Shown in pieces: positions 12,424 to 24,110 of a stretch of DNA of 64,000 nucleotides. The first letter of the stretch is position 1; each line of letters opens with the position of its first letter. Origin of the DNA: Podospora bellae-mahoneyi (taxonomy: Eukaryota > Ascomycota > Sordariomycetes > Sordariales > Podosporaceae); NCBI RefSeq assembly GCF_035222275.1, contig NC_085886.1, positions 62,001 to 126,000 of the forward strand, given 5' to 3'. The position numbers were made by a program, and so were the translations under genes. The notes below the pieces were generated by a model, which did no database searches, was not told where the DNA came from, and saw only the letters and a list, made by a program, of their open reading frames with translations.

Positions 12424-13752
12424 TGGGGATTACAGAAAACGGGGGGGCGGCCGTTCAGGCGTTCGTTCCGGGTTGGAGTACGATTGCTATCTCGAGGTGG
12501 CCGAATGAAGACCGAATGACGAAGGTGGGCCTCCAAACTTCAGCGGTGCTCCAGCGAGTGGCCCGCGCAAGCAACAGGGCTGGGTTCGCAGCTGGTTCAG
12601 GGTGGAGCAGCGGCAGCGGGCGATCAGGGATTGGAGCAATCAATGAAGTGGTTTTTCCAGGGCCGTCACGCTGTTCCTTGGATGATGGTGGCCGTTGATG
12701 GTGTTGAATTCCGATGCAAAGCCGAGATGTCGTTGTCTGCTGTCGAAAAAGAAGCCGAGCAGCGACCAGCATTCAATTTTGAGGTGGGGTTCTCGGGATT
12801 AGCGGGTGGACGGATCACCATTGCAGCTTTTCCCCACCGGCCTGGTTGCTGACTGAGCGCCCCTCCTCCAGTCTCGACCCCGCAATGGCATCTCTACCTT
12901 ACCTTATACATAAAGAATCCCATCAACCCATTCGTGTATCGAGAGGGACACTCACCTATCGAATAGACCATCCATCCGAGGGTCCCGTCCATGGTTCCTT
13001 TCGTCGGCAGCCTACCTGTCACCTGAAATCTGTCCCTGCATCTTCGCCCATCGTGGGAGTGGGACCCACACCTACCCGCGTGGCCTGTGCTTTCACACAT
13101 GTGCCAAGGCTTCGACGACAGGAGCTTTCTTCTGAAGGTAGGGAGGGTACTGGAAGAGATCAGATGCTCAAAGTAAGCATTCAAGTACTGATAATAATCT
13201 TCTGAAGAGTGAAAAGAGCAACATTTGACCGCTTGTAAAGTTGCTACTTCGTACTGCAAAAAAACGAAATAGCCATCACAAGCAGATGCTCCCAAAGCCT
13301 TGGGGAGGAGGACAAGGCTCTCTCAAGTCGCTCACCGGACTCCAAACAGGCGCGATTGCCGCCAAAATAAATTCAATCTCACTTCGACGTGCTCTTCCCT
13401 ATGGTATCTCCTCCTCTCGTCTTTTCAAACCACCTTCCATAGCAGACGCCGCACCATCATCCCATCTGCCTTCTTGTAGCACACCCGACATCCTTTGCGC
13501 CTGCCTAGTCTTCTTTCACCCCAGAGTGTGGAGCCTCTCCCCTGCGGCGACCAGTCAGATTCACCATTTGCAAGCAGAAGCTGGAGCATCCAAATTAGCT
13601 CCCGCCTGCCACTTTCCCCAGATCTTCAACACTAGATGCCCTCACTGTCCAACACAACAACACGATATCGACGGACAGAACTCTCCCTCCGACCTCACCT
13701 CTGCCACGCTTTGCCCTAGCCCCAATGAGGCACCGGCCCACATTGCACAACA
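12424..13752. other. Divergent promoter region of about 1.3 kb
   Basis: It lies between the divergently transcribed Zn2Cys6 gene and the RNA-dependent RNA polymerase gene. The right half (13,380-13,740) is strongly pyrimidine-rich on the plus strand, as expected for a fungal 5' leader. No gene was seen; the 183-codon frame at 13241-13792 has no family signal and overlaps the leader. Confidence 0.6.
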
Positions 13753-16700
13753 ATGCCAATGCCAGTCCCAATGCCAAACAACAGGCCATTGATTCCTGCT
13801 ACGCCTAGCAAGAATGACAAGGTCAATGAAACAGTCATGGGCCTCAATTTTATGTATGGCCTCAGCATACAGGTCCCCGATGTCTCTCCCACCAGAGCCG
13901 CCGGCCACGAAACGGAAGAAGCTGCACGCCATCGTCGTATCATCTCGGCCATCCGCTTTCTCTGCTACAAAGACAACGAAGCTTTGGAGCATATACTCCA
14001 TGATTTTTTTTATCAGGCAAAGTCCGCCAGCCAGCAATGGGTCCACAAGCCACGGGCAGATTCAGCAACCCTGCCCTTGTCTCAAGATTTACCCCCAAAA
14101 GCCGTCCACCCCTGGGAACGAGCCCAACTCGAGCAAATTCTGTGCAATCTTCTTGCGGAACGTCAAAGCACTTTGGTGAGGGCACAGACCTTGACTCCCG
14201 CGGCATCCAGGTCCTTCGCTCGATCCCGTAGCGATGCTGCTGCTACCGCAGGAATATACCAGGCCGTTCACGATGTGAGACCAAGGTCACCATCTTCTGC
14301 TGGCTCTACGAAGCGTCGTTCAGATGACGAAGATTACCCAGTTCGAAGCAGCAAGAAGCCAAGGGATCAAGCTTTTGCTCCTCCATCATTGGGTCGTTCA
14401 TCATCCACTCCTGTCTCGGCTGTCCCCTTCTCCAAACTCTTGGATACCGTACCGACTCGTCAGCGTTTGAATGGGGCAGTAGTGCTCGAGACAAGCCGAA
14501 GGAACAACCACGCCAAATCGACAAACTGGTCACAGCAACCGTCTTTTGAGATTAACCAAAGTTCGAGTTACTGGAAGACGGATCAACACAGCCTCTCAAG
14601 CCATACAACGGCAGTGAACGAATCCCAACTGCTCAGGACCAGCCACTACACAGCCATTAAGAAGGAGGATGTCGGTGTAGCGGAGGTGGTAACGATGACA
14701 GTCCCATTCCGGCTTTCACAAAACAGTGTTTCTCGGCTATCTCAACCTTCAGTCACCTCAAAATTCAACTGCACTCAGCAACGGGCCGGTGTTCAGGACG
14801 AGCTTTGCGAAGGGCACAATCCAGCCGCATATCACTTTCTTCAACAGGACACAACCAAGCGGCTCTTGTTTCCCCCAAGCAATGGAGCCCCAATATCAGC
14901 TAAGCCCCAAGTTGCGCCAGCAGAGGTCATAGATTTGACCAACGATTTCGATACCGACTTTTCAGAAGACGTTAGGGATGCGGTGGAGGCCGAGTACGAA
15001 ATCGAGCATCTTGGAACACGGCTGAAGCCGACGCCCACCCACACGCCTCACAAGCCACCGGTCTTGCCACCGCCTTACCGTCAGCCTACACAACACCATG
15101 CACAACATCACCGCCACCAGCCACAACAACAGCAGCAACAACAGGTCCAACAGATCGAGCAACTCCCGCCACGTAAGCAAGCCACACAGCCCCCCAGGGC
15201 ACCAAAAGCAGCACTGGCAAGTTTGGCCACGATTCGGACGCGACTGGAGCACACCTGGCGTATGTTTTTTCCCCCATAGAACGAGCATAGAAACTGACAT
15301 CTTGACAGCAAGATTTCCGACCTGGTTAGCGGATGCCCCTCTGGCAGTGGCATGGGAAGTGACGAGGATCCTTCACCATTGCAACGTGGACCCAGAACAC
15401 GAATCCCTCGTTTATCTACCCGAGTGGGCAACATCGGATATCACCGACATTCGAAGCAGCTTGTACCAACTTGACATCTTTCGAGGCAAGACCTTTCCAG
15501 AACGCCCGCCTTCGGATGTTTTCGCTGCCGCCCTGAACAATTTCGAGCTCAACGGAAGTATTGTTCTTATGTCCATCAGTCTGGACTTCAATCCAGACAA
15601 GGATAAGCAAGCGCCCCTATTTTTGGTTGATATGAAGCCCCTGCGACTTGACCAAGGGTGTAGGCTAACGCGTCGGTTTGGCGCTGACCGGTTCCTCGAG
15701 GTCCTTCTGTCGTCACCTACTGCTAGCTCGGCTCCTGATCTGATCAAGAATGCCGAGCCACACGGTGCTGAAGAGGTCATTAAATGGCTTACTAGCAGTG
15801 CTCATAGCCTGGTTGGACGGCGTTGGAGAGCTTTCTTCGCCAAGGATGCCGGGTTCCGCAGGCCCATCAAAGAGTACAGCCTGGCACCTGAAGAGAAGAC
15901 CAAAATTGTTTCCAAAGAGCGGCTGCACTTTTTTGCCGAGACAGGAACCAACTTCCAACGGGCCAAGGCATTGACGGTGCCCCCCCTCAATGAGCCCATG
16001 GGTAGCCACACTGATTGTACAGTGAGCCAGATGCTGAACTGGCTACTCAACCTGGACGAGCCCAAGAATCAGTCACAGCCGCATCTCAAGCTTTTCTCTC
16101 GCATCCAGCTGGGATTAAGCAAAACCTTCCCCACCGTCATTTTCAGCGCTTCCCAGATTTTTGTTCAGCCGCAAGACATGCTGTCACCGATTGGCAAGGT
16201 AATGAACGACGGCGTCGGACGCATGTCACGAACGGTGGCTCGAAAAATTAGAGACATCATGGGTCTCACAGAGATCCCCTCGGCAGTTCAGGGCCGCATC
16301 GGCTCCGCCAAAGGAATGTGGATTATGGATGTACTTGATACAGGCGACGAAGAATGGATCGAGACATGGCTGTCGCAACGGAAGTGGGAATGTGACCCTC
16401 AGACGGTCGACATCCACCAACGAACTCTCGAAATACGGGCGTACGCAACTGAACTCAAGTCGGCTGGTTTGAATCTGCAGTTCCTCCCCGTCTTGGAGGA
16501 TAGAGCCAAAGACAAGGCTCAGATGAAGCGTGCCATAGGCGCACGTCTCACCAATGATCTCAAAAAGGAGTTTGACGACCAAAAGGCTGCTTTCAAGCAT
16601 CCTCTCCTGCTACGTCAGTGGTTGCATGAGAACTGGAGTGGACGGGCAGACAGAGTAAAGAACGGTGGGTTTCTCGCCTCTACAGTGCTTGTCGCAAGTA

Positions 16701-18314
16701 ACTAACATGGAAATAGGAGAGGTGGCCTTTCTGGGAGGCCTGCCCGAGAAAAAGGAAGAAGTTCTGAATCTGTTGCTCAACAGTGGTTTCGATCCCAAGC
16801 ACCAAAAGTACATTCAAGACATTGCGTGGGAACTCCAGAAGCAAAAGTGCGATATCTTGAGCACAAAGCTCAACATTAAGGTGGGCCGATCGGCCTACAT
16901 ATACATGGTCGTTGACTTTTGGGGAGTCCTGGAGGAGGGGGAAGTCCATGTCGGCTTCTCTTCCAAGTTCAGGGACGACGCCGATGACACCTCCTATACC
17001 CTTCTCTCCGATTGTGATGTTCTTGTCGCGCGGTCTCCTGCCCACTTTGCCAGTGACGTGCAAAGGGTGCGAGCTGTCTTCAAACCACAGTTGCACGCCT
17101 TGAAGGACGTCATTGTCTTCTCGTCAAAAGGGAACGTTCCACTCGCCGAAAAGCTTTCTGGTGGAGACTACGACGGTGACATGGCTTGGGTTTGTTGGGA
17201 TCCTCTGATCGTGGAAAACTTCGTCAACGCAGTGGTGCCAGAAGAGCCGGATCTGTCGGCATATTTGGGAAAAGACAAGACCACCTTTTCCGATCTCATG
17301 TTGGAGACGGGTGAACAGAGCCCAGATGCTGCCGTGTACGACATGATTGAGAAAAGCTTTCAGTTTTCGATGCAGCCCAACTTTCTGGGCATGTGCACAA
17401 ACTACAAAGAGAAGCTTTGCTATCACAACAACAGCGTTGGAGATGAGACTGCCATCTGGCTCGGCGCCCTCGTGGGGAAATTGGTCGACCAAAGCAAACA
17501 AGGTATTCTTTTCGACAAAGCCAGCTGGGAGCGTCTGCGAAAGGAGAAGTTTGGCCCACACAATATGCAGCCTCCAGACCCGGCATACAAAGGCGACCAC
17601 TGGAGCGGGCAGGACGAACCACGGCACATCATCGACTACCTCAAGTTTTTCATCGCCAAACCGACCATTAGTCGTGAAATGGAAGCCCTGAACAAGTTGA
17701 TCCACTCCCGTGGCACCGACACCCTGGCCAATAGCAACTCAGCGGCACATTATTGGGATCCAGATCTTGTTAGCTACTTCAAAAGCTTTGAAGAGGCAGG
17801 CCAGGGTTCCAAGACAATCCGCGGCATACTCCAGTGGCTGAAGAACGATATTGCGCAATTGGAGAAGGACTGGAAGACAAGCATGGCCAAAGGCAAGGGC
17901 CGTAACTCCAAGTTCTCGTACCCAGAAACCGTCACTCAAATCTTTGGAGGGTGGAACGTCATCCAACCGCGAATATCCGAGTCGATGCCCCTCAAACTAG
18001 ACCCTACGACGGCCTTGCTTTTTGGTGGTAACGGCCCCTATGACCCATGGACTGTGCTCAAGGCCAGTGCGACTTTTAAGCAGTGCTACAAAATGGCGCC
18101 CAAATTTGCCTGGGCAATGGCTGGTAGACAACTGGCGTATATCAAGGCATCGAACTCGGGATCATCTCAAATTCCCCTCGTCCTCACGTCGCTCATGTAT
18201 GCGGGACTGAATGCAGATGGTAAATTTGTCAAGCAGTTTGTGGCTCGACTCGAGCATGACGGGACTCAGTATGGCGAGATGGAGGATAGGGATTCGGATT
18301 GGGATGAAGACTAG
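13753..18314 (+). CDS. qde-1: RNA-dependent RNA polymerase, QDE-1 type
   Basis: Exons 13753-15259, 15309-16664 and 16717-18314 are joined by introns of 49 and 52 bp, the second with a CTAAC branch site, and encode 1486 residues. Residues 1 to about 490 are low-complexity and Ser/Gln/Pro-rich, with a polyQ stretch near 15120-15145, and have no domain. From about 510 onward the RdRP fold begins. The catalytic loop reads GGDYDGDMAWVCWDP with the three metal-binding Asp at about 1105, 1107 and 1109. Family knowledge: cellular RdRPs use a double-psi beta-barrel core. The DYDGD variant and a long dispensable N-terminus are, as I recall, traits of Neurospora QDE-1, which makes aberrant and double-stranded RNA for quelling, while SAD-1 and RRP-3 type enzymes usually have DLDGD. 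No disruptions were seen. The QDE-1 rather than SAD-1 assignment is an inference from motif and architecture. Confidence 0.88.
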
Positions 18315-19316
18315 AAGAGCGCGGGACATAGAGCTGGTTGAACGGGCATCTCTTTTTATATTCCACCTGCGGTGTGCTTTCATTCGGTGCGTTTGCATAT
18401 TTGCTTGTTCTCGTGGTTGGTGTGTTGTCTAGATACCTCTTGGGTTTGTTGGTTTAATGATGACATTTCTGAGACACCTCCCCGTGGTCTTTAGGCTAAC
18501 TCGTTTGTTTGGATTGATGAGAGCCTGGTTCGAGCCAGTCTTCTTGGTGTCGCCCCTCAAAACGGAAGGCCAAAATCTCCGGCTATAATGTTGCGAAGCT
18601 GAGAGCATCGATAGGTTGCAACTTGCCACTCCGGTATCCCGGCAGAAGGCGTCAATACACCCTTCCCCACTCGGTACGTTGGGGCCTTAAATTGGGGAAA
18701 GACGAGGCGACAAACGGCAGATCAAGCACAGTATCCATCTAAGGTAGGTGTCCAACATGACAAGTGCCATGCCTGCGTGCGCAATGCCGCGCTGGTTTCC
18801 CAGAAGCGACATGAGCCAGGACAAGCAAAAAGCAGGCCTACGGTGAGACGAGAGGGTTTACACAATACTTGAGCCACCTGCATCACCTTGGGGCTTACCA
18901 AGTGGCACATCAGCCACAGAAAAATTGCGATGCCGAATTGCTGTACATTGCAATCAGGTACCGACCACTAACGTTACTGCCTGCTGCTTCAAAGGACATT
19001 TTACGACATCCGCCCTCGCTCAACTTTACTCAACTGCCCCAATCCATTTACCGGCATCCTTATTACCCTCGACACACAAATAGATTACCTTCACTCTAAC
19101 TCGGATGTCCAGCCGAGAGGTGGGGTTTCCGTTGCCCCTGACCATTTCACCATTTGGAAAAAGTCGTCAGGGGATGCCAAGACCCTCTTTGGTCGTTGTC
19201 AATATCGACAATTCGATGCTTGAGGCGAGCTCGGCTGCATCGTTCCGAGATAAGTGGGGAGGCCGGTGCTCACGAACAAAGTACAAATGAACATACTATC
19301 CCTGGAGGTATTGACA
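18315..19316. other. Intergenic, 3' flank of RdRP and promoter of GMC gene
   Basis: No convincing coding frame. The segment 18,990-19,110 is pyrimidine-rich, which suggests the leader of the next gene. Confidence 0.55.
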
Positions 19317-21349
19317 ATGAAGCTTCGCTGGCTCTCTACCCCCTTTGTCTCGTTGGCGGCCAAGATGAAGCTATCATTGGGCACCTCAAACAACGGAGGC
19401 GGAGGCGCTTCCAGCCTCTTGTCACTTGCTCTTTTGCTGACTCTAAACCCACTCACAGCAACTGCTCAAACGGCCCCACGAGATGGCGCCATCTACGATT
19501 ACATCGTCGTTGGGAGCGGCCCCGGAGGCGGTGTTGTCGCTTCAAATCTTGCCAAAGCGGGCTATTCTGTTCTGATCCTCGAGGCTGGTGACGACAGTCC
19601 GGGACAAGGCTTCGGTCGTTACACCCCCACCGTTACGTGGGATTTCTTCGTGAAGCACTATCCAGAGGGGGATCCAAGAGACAACAAATATAGTCATCTC
19701 ACCTGGAGGACAAGAGAGGGCAGGTATTGGGTTGGGCAGAGTGGTGCACCGGCTGGCTCTACGCTGCTTGGAGTGTATTATCCTCGCGGTTCCACACTCG
19801 GTGGCTCGTCCATGATCAACGCCATGGTCACTTGGCTGCCGAGTGATAGTGATTGGAACTTTCATGCCAATGTCACAGGGGATGACAGCTGGCGGTGTGT
19901 TAAATCCATTCTGCCCCTTCCCGTGTTGATGCTGACACAGCTTTGAACAGAGCTGAGAACATGCACGCCATTTTCAAGAAGATTGAAAAAAACAACTATG
20001 CCACCCGTGGAGCTGCCAACGCGGCAAATCATGGCTTCGACGGCTTTTTCCAGACCAACATGGGTTCCATGACCCAACAGCGCCAGCTCGGCCAGCTCTC
20101 GGGCAACCGTGTGATGCAGACATATGCGCAAGACTGGGGCCTATCAGGACAGTCCATGAACAACTTGTTGACTCGTGACCCGAACGAAATCAACCCCAAC
20201 CGCGATCAGACCTCCTCGATCTACGGTCTCGTCACCCACGCCTTCTCCAATGGCAACCGATACTCCTCCCGCAACTACATCCAAGACACACAGCGCACTG
20301 TCGGCTCCAACCTCACCGTCTCTCTTACCTCCCTCGCGACCAAGATTCTCTTTGATACAGCCTCCAAATGCGATGGCACTGCGGCCAAGCCCCGCGCCAC
20401 TGGAGTTGAGTACTTGTTCGGACGCTCTCTGTATAAGGGTGATTCGCGCCGCGCTGCCAATGCCCAAGGCACCAAGCGCACTGCTTACGCCCGCCGCGAG
20501 GTCATCCTCTCGGGAGGTGCCTTCAACTCCCCTCAGCTCCTCCAGCTGTCGGGTATTGGAGATGCAGCCCTCCTGAAGCAGTACAGTATTCCTTTGATCA
20601 AAGATCTGCCCGGTGTCGGTCAAAACCTCATGGACAATCAAGAAATGCCCATCGTTGGCACTGGCAGCGCCGGCTCCGGTTTGGCGGAAGTCTCCATGTT
20701 TAAGACCAAGCACCCGGCCCACGGGGAGAGAGACATGTTCCTAATGGGTGGTCAAGGGTTCCTGTTCAGAGGTTTCTGGCCTGATAACCCGGTTCGCACC
20801 CCAGCTGAGCCGCGCAGCCCGTACGGTGTCTCCATGGTGAAGGGATCCTCCCTCAACAACAAGGGCTGGGTCAAGATTAGAAGCTCAGACCCGACCGAGA
20901 CTCCAGAGATCAACTTTAACCATTTCGCGCCCGGGTCTGAGTTGGACATGGAGGCCATGAAGGACACTGTCGCTTGGATCAGAACGGTGTACTCCCGTGT
21001 AGGTATCACCACCGTGGAGCCACCTTGCAATGCCGGACCAGATGCGAATGGATACTGCGGGAAGGAGGATGAAAACTGGATTCATGAGCGGACCTTTGGG
21101 CACCACCCTACTTCTACCAATAGAATCGGGGCGGACAATGACCCGCTGGCGGTGCTGGACAGCAAGTTTAGGGTTAGAGGGGTGAGTGGGTTGAGAGTGG
21201 TGGATGCAAGCGCCTTTGCGCGGATCCCGGGGGTCTTCCCTGCTGTGTCGACGTTCATGATCAGCCAGAAGGCGAGTGACGATATGTTGGCCGAGTTGAA
21301 GGATGGGCAGGCGGTCAAGGTTTGCGTGAACGGCGTGTTGATTTCATGA
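19317..21349 (+). CDS. Secreted GMC-family FAD oxidoreductase
   Basis: Exon 1 (19317-19894) and exon 2 (19951-21349), with a 56-bp intron, encode 658 residues. In-frame ATGs at 19287 and 19362 are alternatives. All precede a hydrophobic secretion signal (SSLLSLALLLTLNPLTATA), and 19362 gives the shortest n-region. The dinucleotide-binding motif VVGSGPGGGVVASNLAKAG sits at the mature N-terminus. GMC signature 1 is PRGSTLGGSSMINAMV and signature 2 is GGAFNSPQLLQLSGIG. The C-terminal active-site region shows FGHHPTSTNRIG and RIPGVFPAVSTFMISQKASD. Family knowledge: CAZy AA3-like enzymes oxidise alcohols or sugars and feed H2O2 or electrons to lignocellulose attack. The usual second catalytic His/Asn is not obvious, so the substrate class is open. 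Confidence 0.9.
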
Positions 21350-21510
21350 AGAGGAGGTGAGAGTACGCTAGGCTTCAGGTAATCCAAGTACCCAGTGCAA
21401 TTTATTTGTGGTTTGTTTACTTGCATGCAATTGAAAAGGGGAAAAGGCCAAACCAACATCATGTCGACCATAGGTGTTGATTCCAATTTCACAAGCCATC
21501 GAACATGTTA

Positions 21511-21600
21511 GGCCGTGTGGTGTAGTGGTAGCATACTTGCTTTGGGAATAGGCTCTCACAGCTGTTGCAAGTGGTCCCAGGTTCGAGCCCTGGCTCGGCC
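21511..21600 (+). tRNA. tRNA-Pro(TGG), intron-containing
   Basis: The acceptor stem GGCCGTG/CTCGGCC has one T-T mismatch. D-loop TGTAGTGGTAGCAT, anticodon stem CTTGC/GCAAG, anticodon TGG at 21543-21545, and T arm CCAGGTTCGAGCCCTGG with a perfect B box. A 19-nt intron (21547-21565) lies at the canonical position after base 37. All cloverleaf parts are present, so it is probably functional. Confidence 0.93.
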
Positions 21601-22081
21601 CTATCTTTTGCTTGTAAAATCTGTTGATTGATCAACACATGTTCTTTTTCACGGGTCAGATTTCCAAGTTCTATGCGCGAAGTTCATGACGTTGAGATTA
21701 AACTGGAATGTAGACGAGGCAGGGTGACTTTTGAAACGTCTCGACTTGGCTGGGAATTCCAGAGCGCGCTCATGGCTGGGAAGACTTTGTATGCCCAGCC
21801 CCTGTCTCAGAATCCCCATGGCATGAGAAGCAATGCCGGCCTCAATTATAACATTGTAAACCAAGTTTATGATGATGCGTATCCAGATTCCATATGCTCC
21901 CTTCCACTTTTGTTTCCACTGCTCTGCCTAGTTTTGGCCTTTAAAAGCCCCTGCTCTCTCTCCAGTCCCGTCTCATGGCATTGCCGTTTTCCCACAACAG
22001 TGTTCGAAGCGACATCTACGGTAATTGTACCGAACCTATTTTGCCAAATTTTCCAGGACTTGATACAGTGAGGTCGCCAAT
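21601..22081. other. Intergenic spacer
   Basis: Contains a T run just after the tRNA (RNA polymerase III stop-like cttgt...tttttc near 21645) and the pyrimidine-rich leader of the next gene. No gene was seen. Confidence 0.5.
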
Positions 22082-22525
22082 ATGTACATATCTACATTGA
22101 CAAGCTACCTCGGTGCTGTGGTCTTGCTACACTCTAGTCCAGCTCTTGGTCTTCCACGACCCATCGCCCATTATGGACATCGTCTGCAACACCCTGACGA
22201 GTTCAAGCGGGCCATGGTACCTCTTCAAGTTCGAGAACAACCAACGACACTTTCAACAGAAGCCCCGCAAGCCATCATTGCTGTGCCGTCAGCCACAACG
22301 AGAGCCTCAACCATATTTTCGGTAGGCCTCCGTGACATCGAAGAGCCAACAGAGCCTACCATCACTACCACTATTACAATAATGACGACGAGGACCCAAA
22401 CGCAGACAATCGACGTCAAATCCACGATGACAACTGTTTTTGGTGGATTCCCACATACTACGGGAGAGAGCGTAAATGTGGTCGGGATCAATCGGAATGG
22501 ACAAGTAGGTTACTTTGAGGGCTGA
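22082..22525 (+). CDS. Small secreted Thr-rich hypothetical protein
   Basis: A single exon of 147 residues with a clear signal peptide (MYISTLTSYLGAVVLLHSSPA LG, cleavage near LGLPRP). The mature part is Thr-rich (TEPTITTTITIMTTRTQTQT) and has no cysteine, so it resembles a mucin-like or O-mannosylated cell-wall peptide rather than a disulphide-rich effector. The ATG follows a stop in frame, and the pyrimidine-rich region upstream fits a leader. I do not recognise the family; low homology is expected for such proteins. Confidence 0.6.
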   Translation: MYISTLTSYLGAVVLLHSSPALGLPRPIAHYGHRLQHPDEFKRAMVPLQVREQPTTLSTEAPQAIIAVPSATTRASTIFSVGLRDIEEPTEPTITTTITIMTTRTQTQTIDVKSTMTTVFGGFPHTTGESVNVVGINRNGQVGYFEG

Positions 22526-23039
22526 GAAACATATAAAGGGCTTTGCTTGAAGGGGTACTTGAGGTGCTATTGTGCATCTAGCCATGTTGTATATGTAACG
22601 ATAAGGTAGCGTAGAAACACTGCGACAAGCGAATAGATGTGTAGTACTTTATTATGATCTATGTTGTAGTAGACATTTATGTAGCATACCTAAATGAAAT
22701 TCAAACCAATGCAAAATGACTTTCTGTGAAATCAGATGTAGTGATAACACATGAATATCCAGTAAGATTTTGGCGAGCTCAAGTAGCATGTACCACGAGC
22801 ACACAACCAGTCCCTGATGCCCATCGTCCTCCGGGTTCCCATCCTAGATCCATTCAATGAGGGCCAGTCCGAGCACAGCACGCAGCTGTATATTCTAGCC
22901 GAGAATCCTTGGGCAGACGGGATCTCATATGGCGGACCTGCTTCGAGCCGTCATGGACTTGGTGATAGGAATACCCAGGACCCGAGGTCATCCTCTATTG
23001 CCACTGCACGTGTTTCGCTGAATAGTAGTGCGTTGTCTC
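22526..23039. other. Intergenic, AT-rich 3' flanks
   Basis: Spacer between two converging genes. No coding frame or repeat was seen. Confidence 0.5.
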
Positions 23040-24110
23040 TTAAAAACCCAACTCAACTCTGCCTAGAAATTCCCATTCCTCATCCTTTCCGCCGCCTCTT
23101 TCACTGATGTCATGGACATCTTCCAGCAGCGGAGCTTCTCGCATATGCGCATCATCAACGCCGAGGACCCATCCAGCGGTAGCCAATGAGTCACGTTGTT
23201 GACTGATGTTTTCTTGTTCCTTGCCGCTTGATCGTCCCCTGAAGTCGAACCGCAATCTGTTTTGCGACAACCCAACCAACTCTCGCTCATGCAGCGACGC
23301 CATGTCTGTCTCCTCTCTTTCCAAAGTCTGAACCATCTGTGGCCAGCGAATCTCGCCCCGCACCGCAGCTTTGTACCTTTGTTTGTCGTACAGAGCCTGT
23401 TCATACCCAACAACCCTGATCTTATCACCAAGATCATATTCCTCTCCAACACTCAGACTCATCTCCGGAGCAGGAGCACCCCCAAAGCCACGACCCCTCC
23501 TTATCATCATCTCCCTCCTTCTCTTGGAACTTTCCTCATCCCGAAAGGCATCCTCCCTCTCCAAACTCGGGGGTCTCCTCTGCAGCTGTCGTCTTTCTGA
23601 TCGCTCCCCCTCCCTCTCATAGGGAAGTTGAACCGCTGCACATTCTTGGTCCTCCAATGCATATTCCGCCAGCTGGTTCCAGTGTCCTTGTTGGTCCTTT
23701 CGTCTCCTTTTGACCAGATTACACTTTGCCCATGTCCTAGCAAAGGGTTCGATGCCAGCTCTTTTTGGCCCGATGGCCTTGCTGCTGGCAATAGCGCGAA
23801 CCTGATGAGGCTTGATGCGAAGGGGAGCTTGCTTGGAGGGGTCGTGGTGGGACCAGTAGTAATTGAGGGACCAGAGCCAGTGCTCATGGGCTTTTTGGTG
23901 AATTGTGTGGAGGCGTCGGGTGGACCATTTGAAGGGGTGGTGAGGATGTTTGGCCTTTGGGTGACGGCTATGTTGGGAAAAGTATTGTTCGTTACTTGGG
24001 TTAGTCTCGGGGAATTCGAGATCGGATGTTGGATCGCCGAGGCCTTTCCCCCCAAATTGGGGAGGAAGAGATGGGGGGAGGTAAGTGGAAGAGTGAAAAC
24101 AAAGCCCCAT
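23040..24110 (-). CDS. Hypothetical charged protein, single exon
   Basis: ATG at 24110 (MGLCFHSSTYLPPSLPPQFG) and a 356-residue uninterrupted frame. The N-terminal third is His/Trp/Lys-rich (WSTRRLHTIHQKAHEHWLWS). The middle is Arg/Glu-rich and probably coiled or disordered. The last third (LGDKIRVVGYEQALYDKQRY, then QTLEREETDMASLHERELVG) looks like a helical region ending in an acidic tail. No signal peptide or membrane segment. The long frame and charged, non-repetitive composition favour a real gene. I do not recognise the family. An in-frame start further upstream at 24194 is less likely. Confidence 0.6.
   Translation of the reverse strand: MGLCFHSSTYLPPSLPPQFGGKGLGDPTSDLEFPETNPSNEQYFSQHSRHPKAKHPHHPFKWSTRRLHTIHQKAHEHWLWSLNYYWSHHDPSKQAPLRIKPHQVRAIASSKAIGPKRAGIEPFARTWAKCNLVKRRRKDQQGHWNQLAEYALEDQECAAVQLPYEREGERSERRQLQRRPPSLEREDAFRDEESSKRRREMMIRRGRGFGGAPAPEMSLSVGEEYDLGDKIRVVGYEQALYDKQRYKAAVRGEIRWPQMVQTLEREETDMASLHERELVGLSQNRLRFDFRGRSSGKEQENISQQRDSLATAGWVLGVDDAHMREAPLLEDVHDISERGGGKDEEWEFLGRVELGF

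Noticed and set aside
13241-13792. 183-codon plus-strand frame before the RdRP
   Set aside because: Overlaps the pyrimidine-rich leader and the RdRP start in another frame, with no family resemblance.
18520-18545. GGTTCGAGCCA resembling a tRNA T arm
   Set aside because: No upstream A box or cloverleaf partner stems.
23745-23760. GGTTCGATGCC resembling a tRNA B box
   Set aside because: No D arm, anticodon stem or acceptor pairing around it, and it lies inside the 24110 coding frame.
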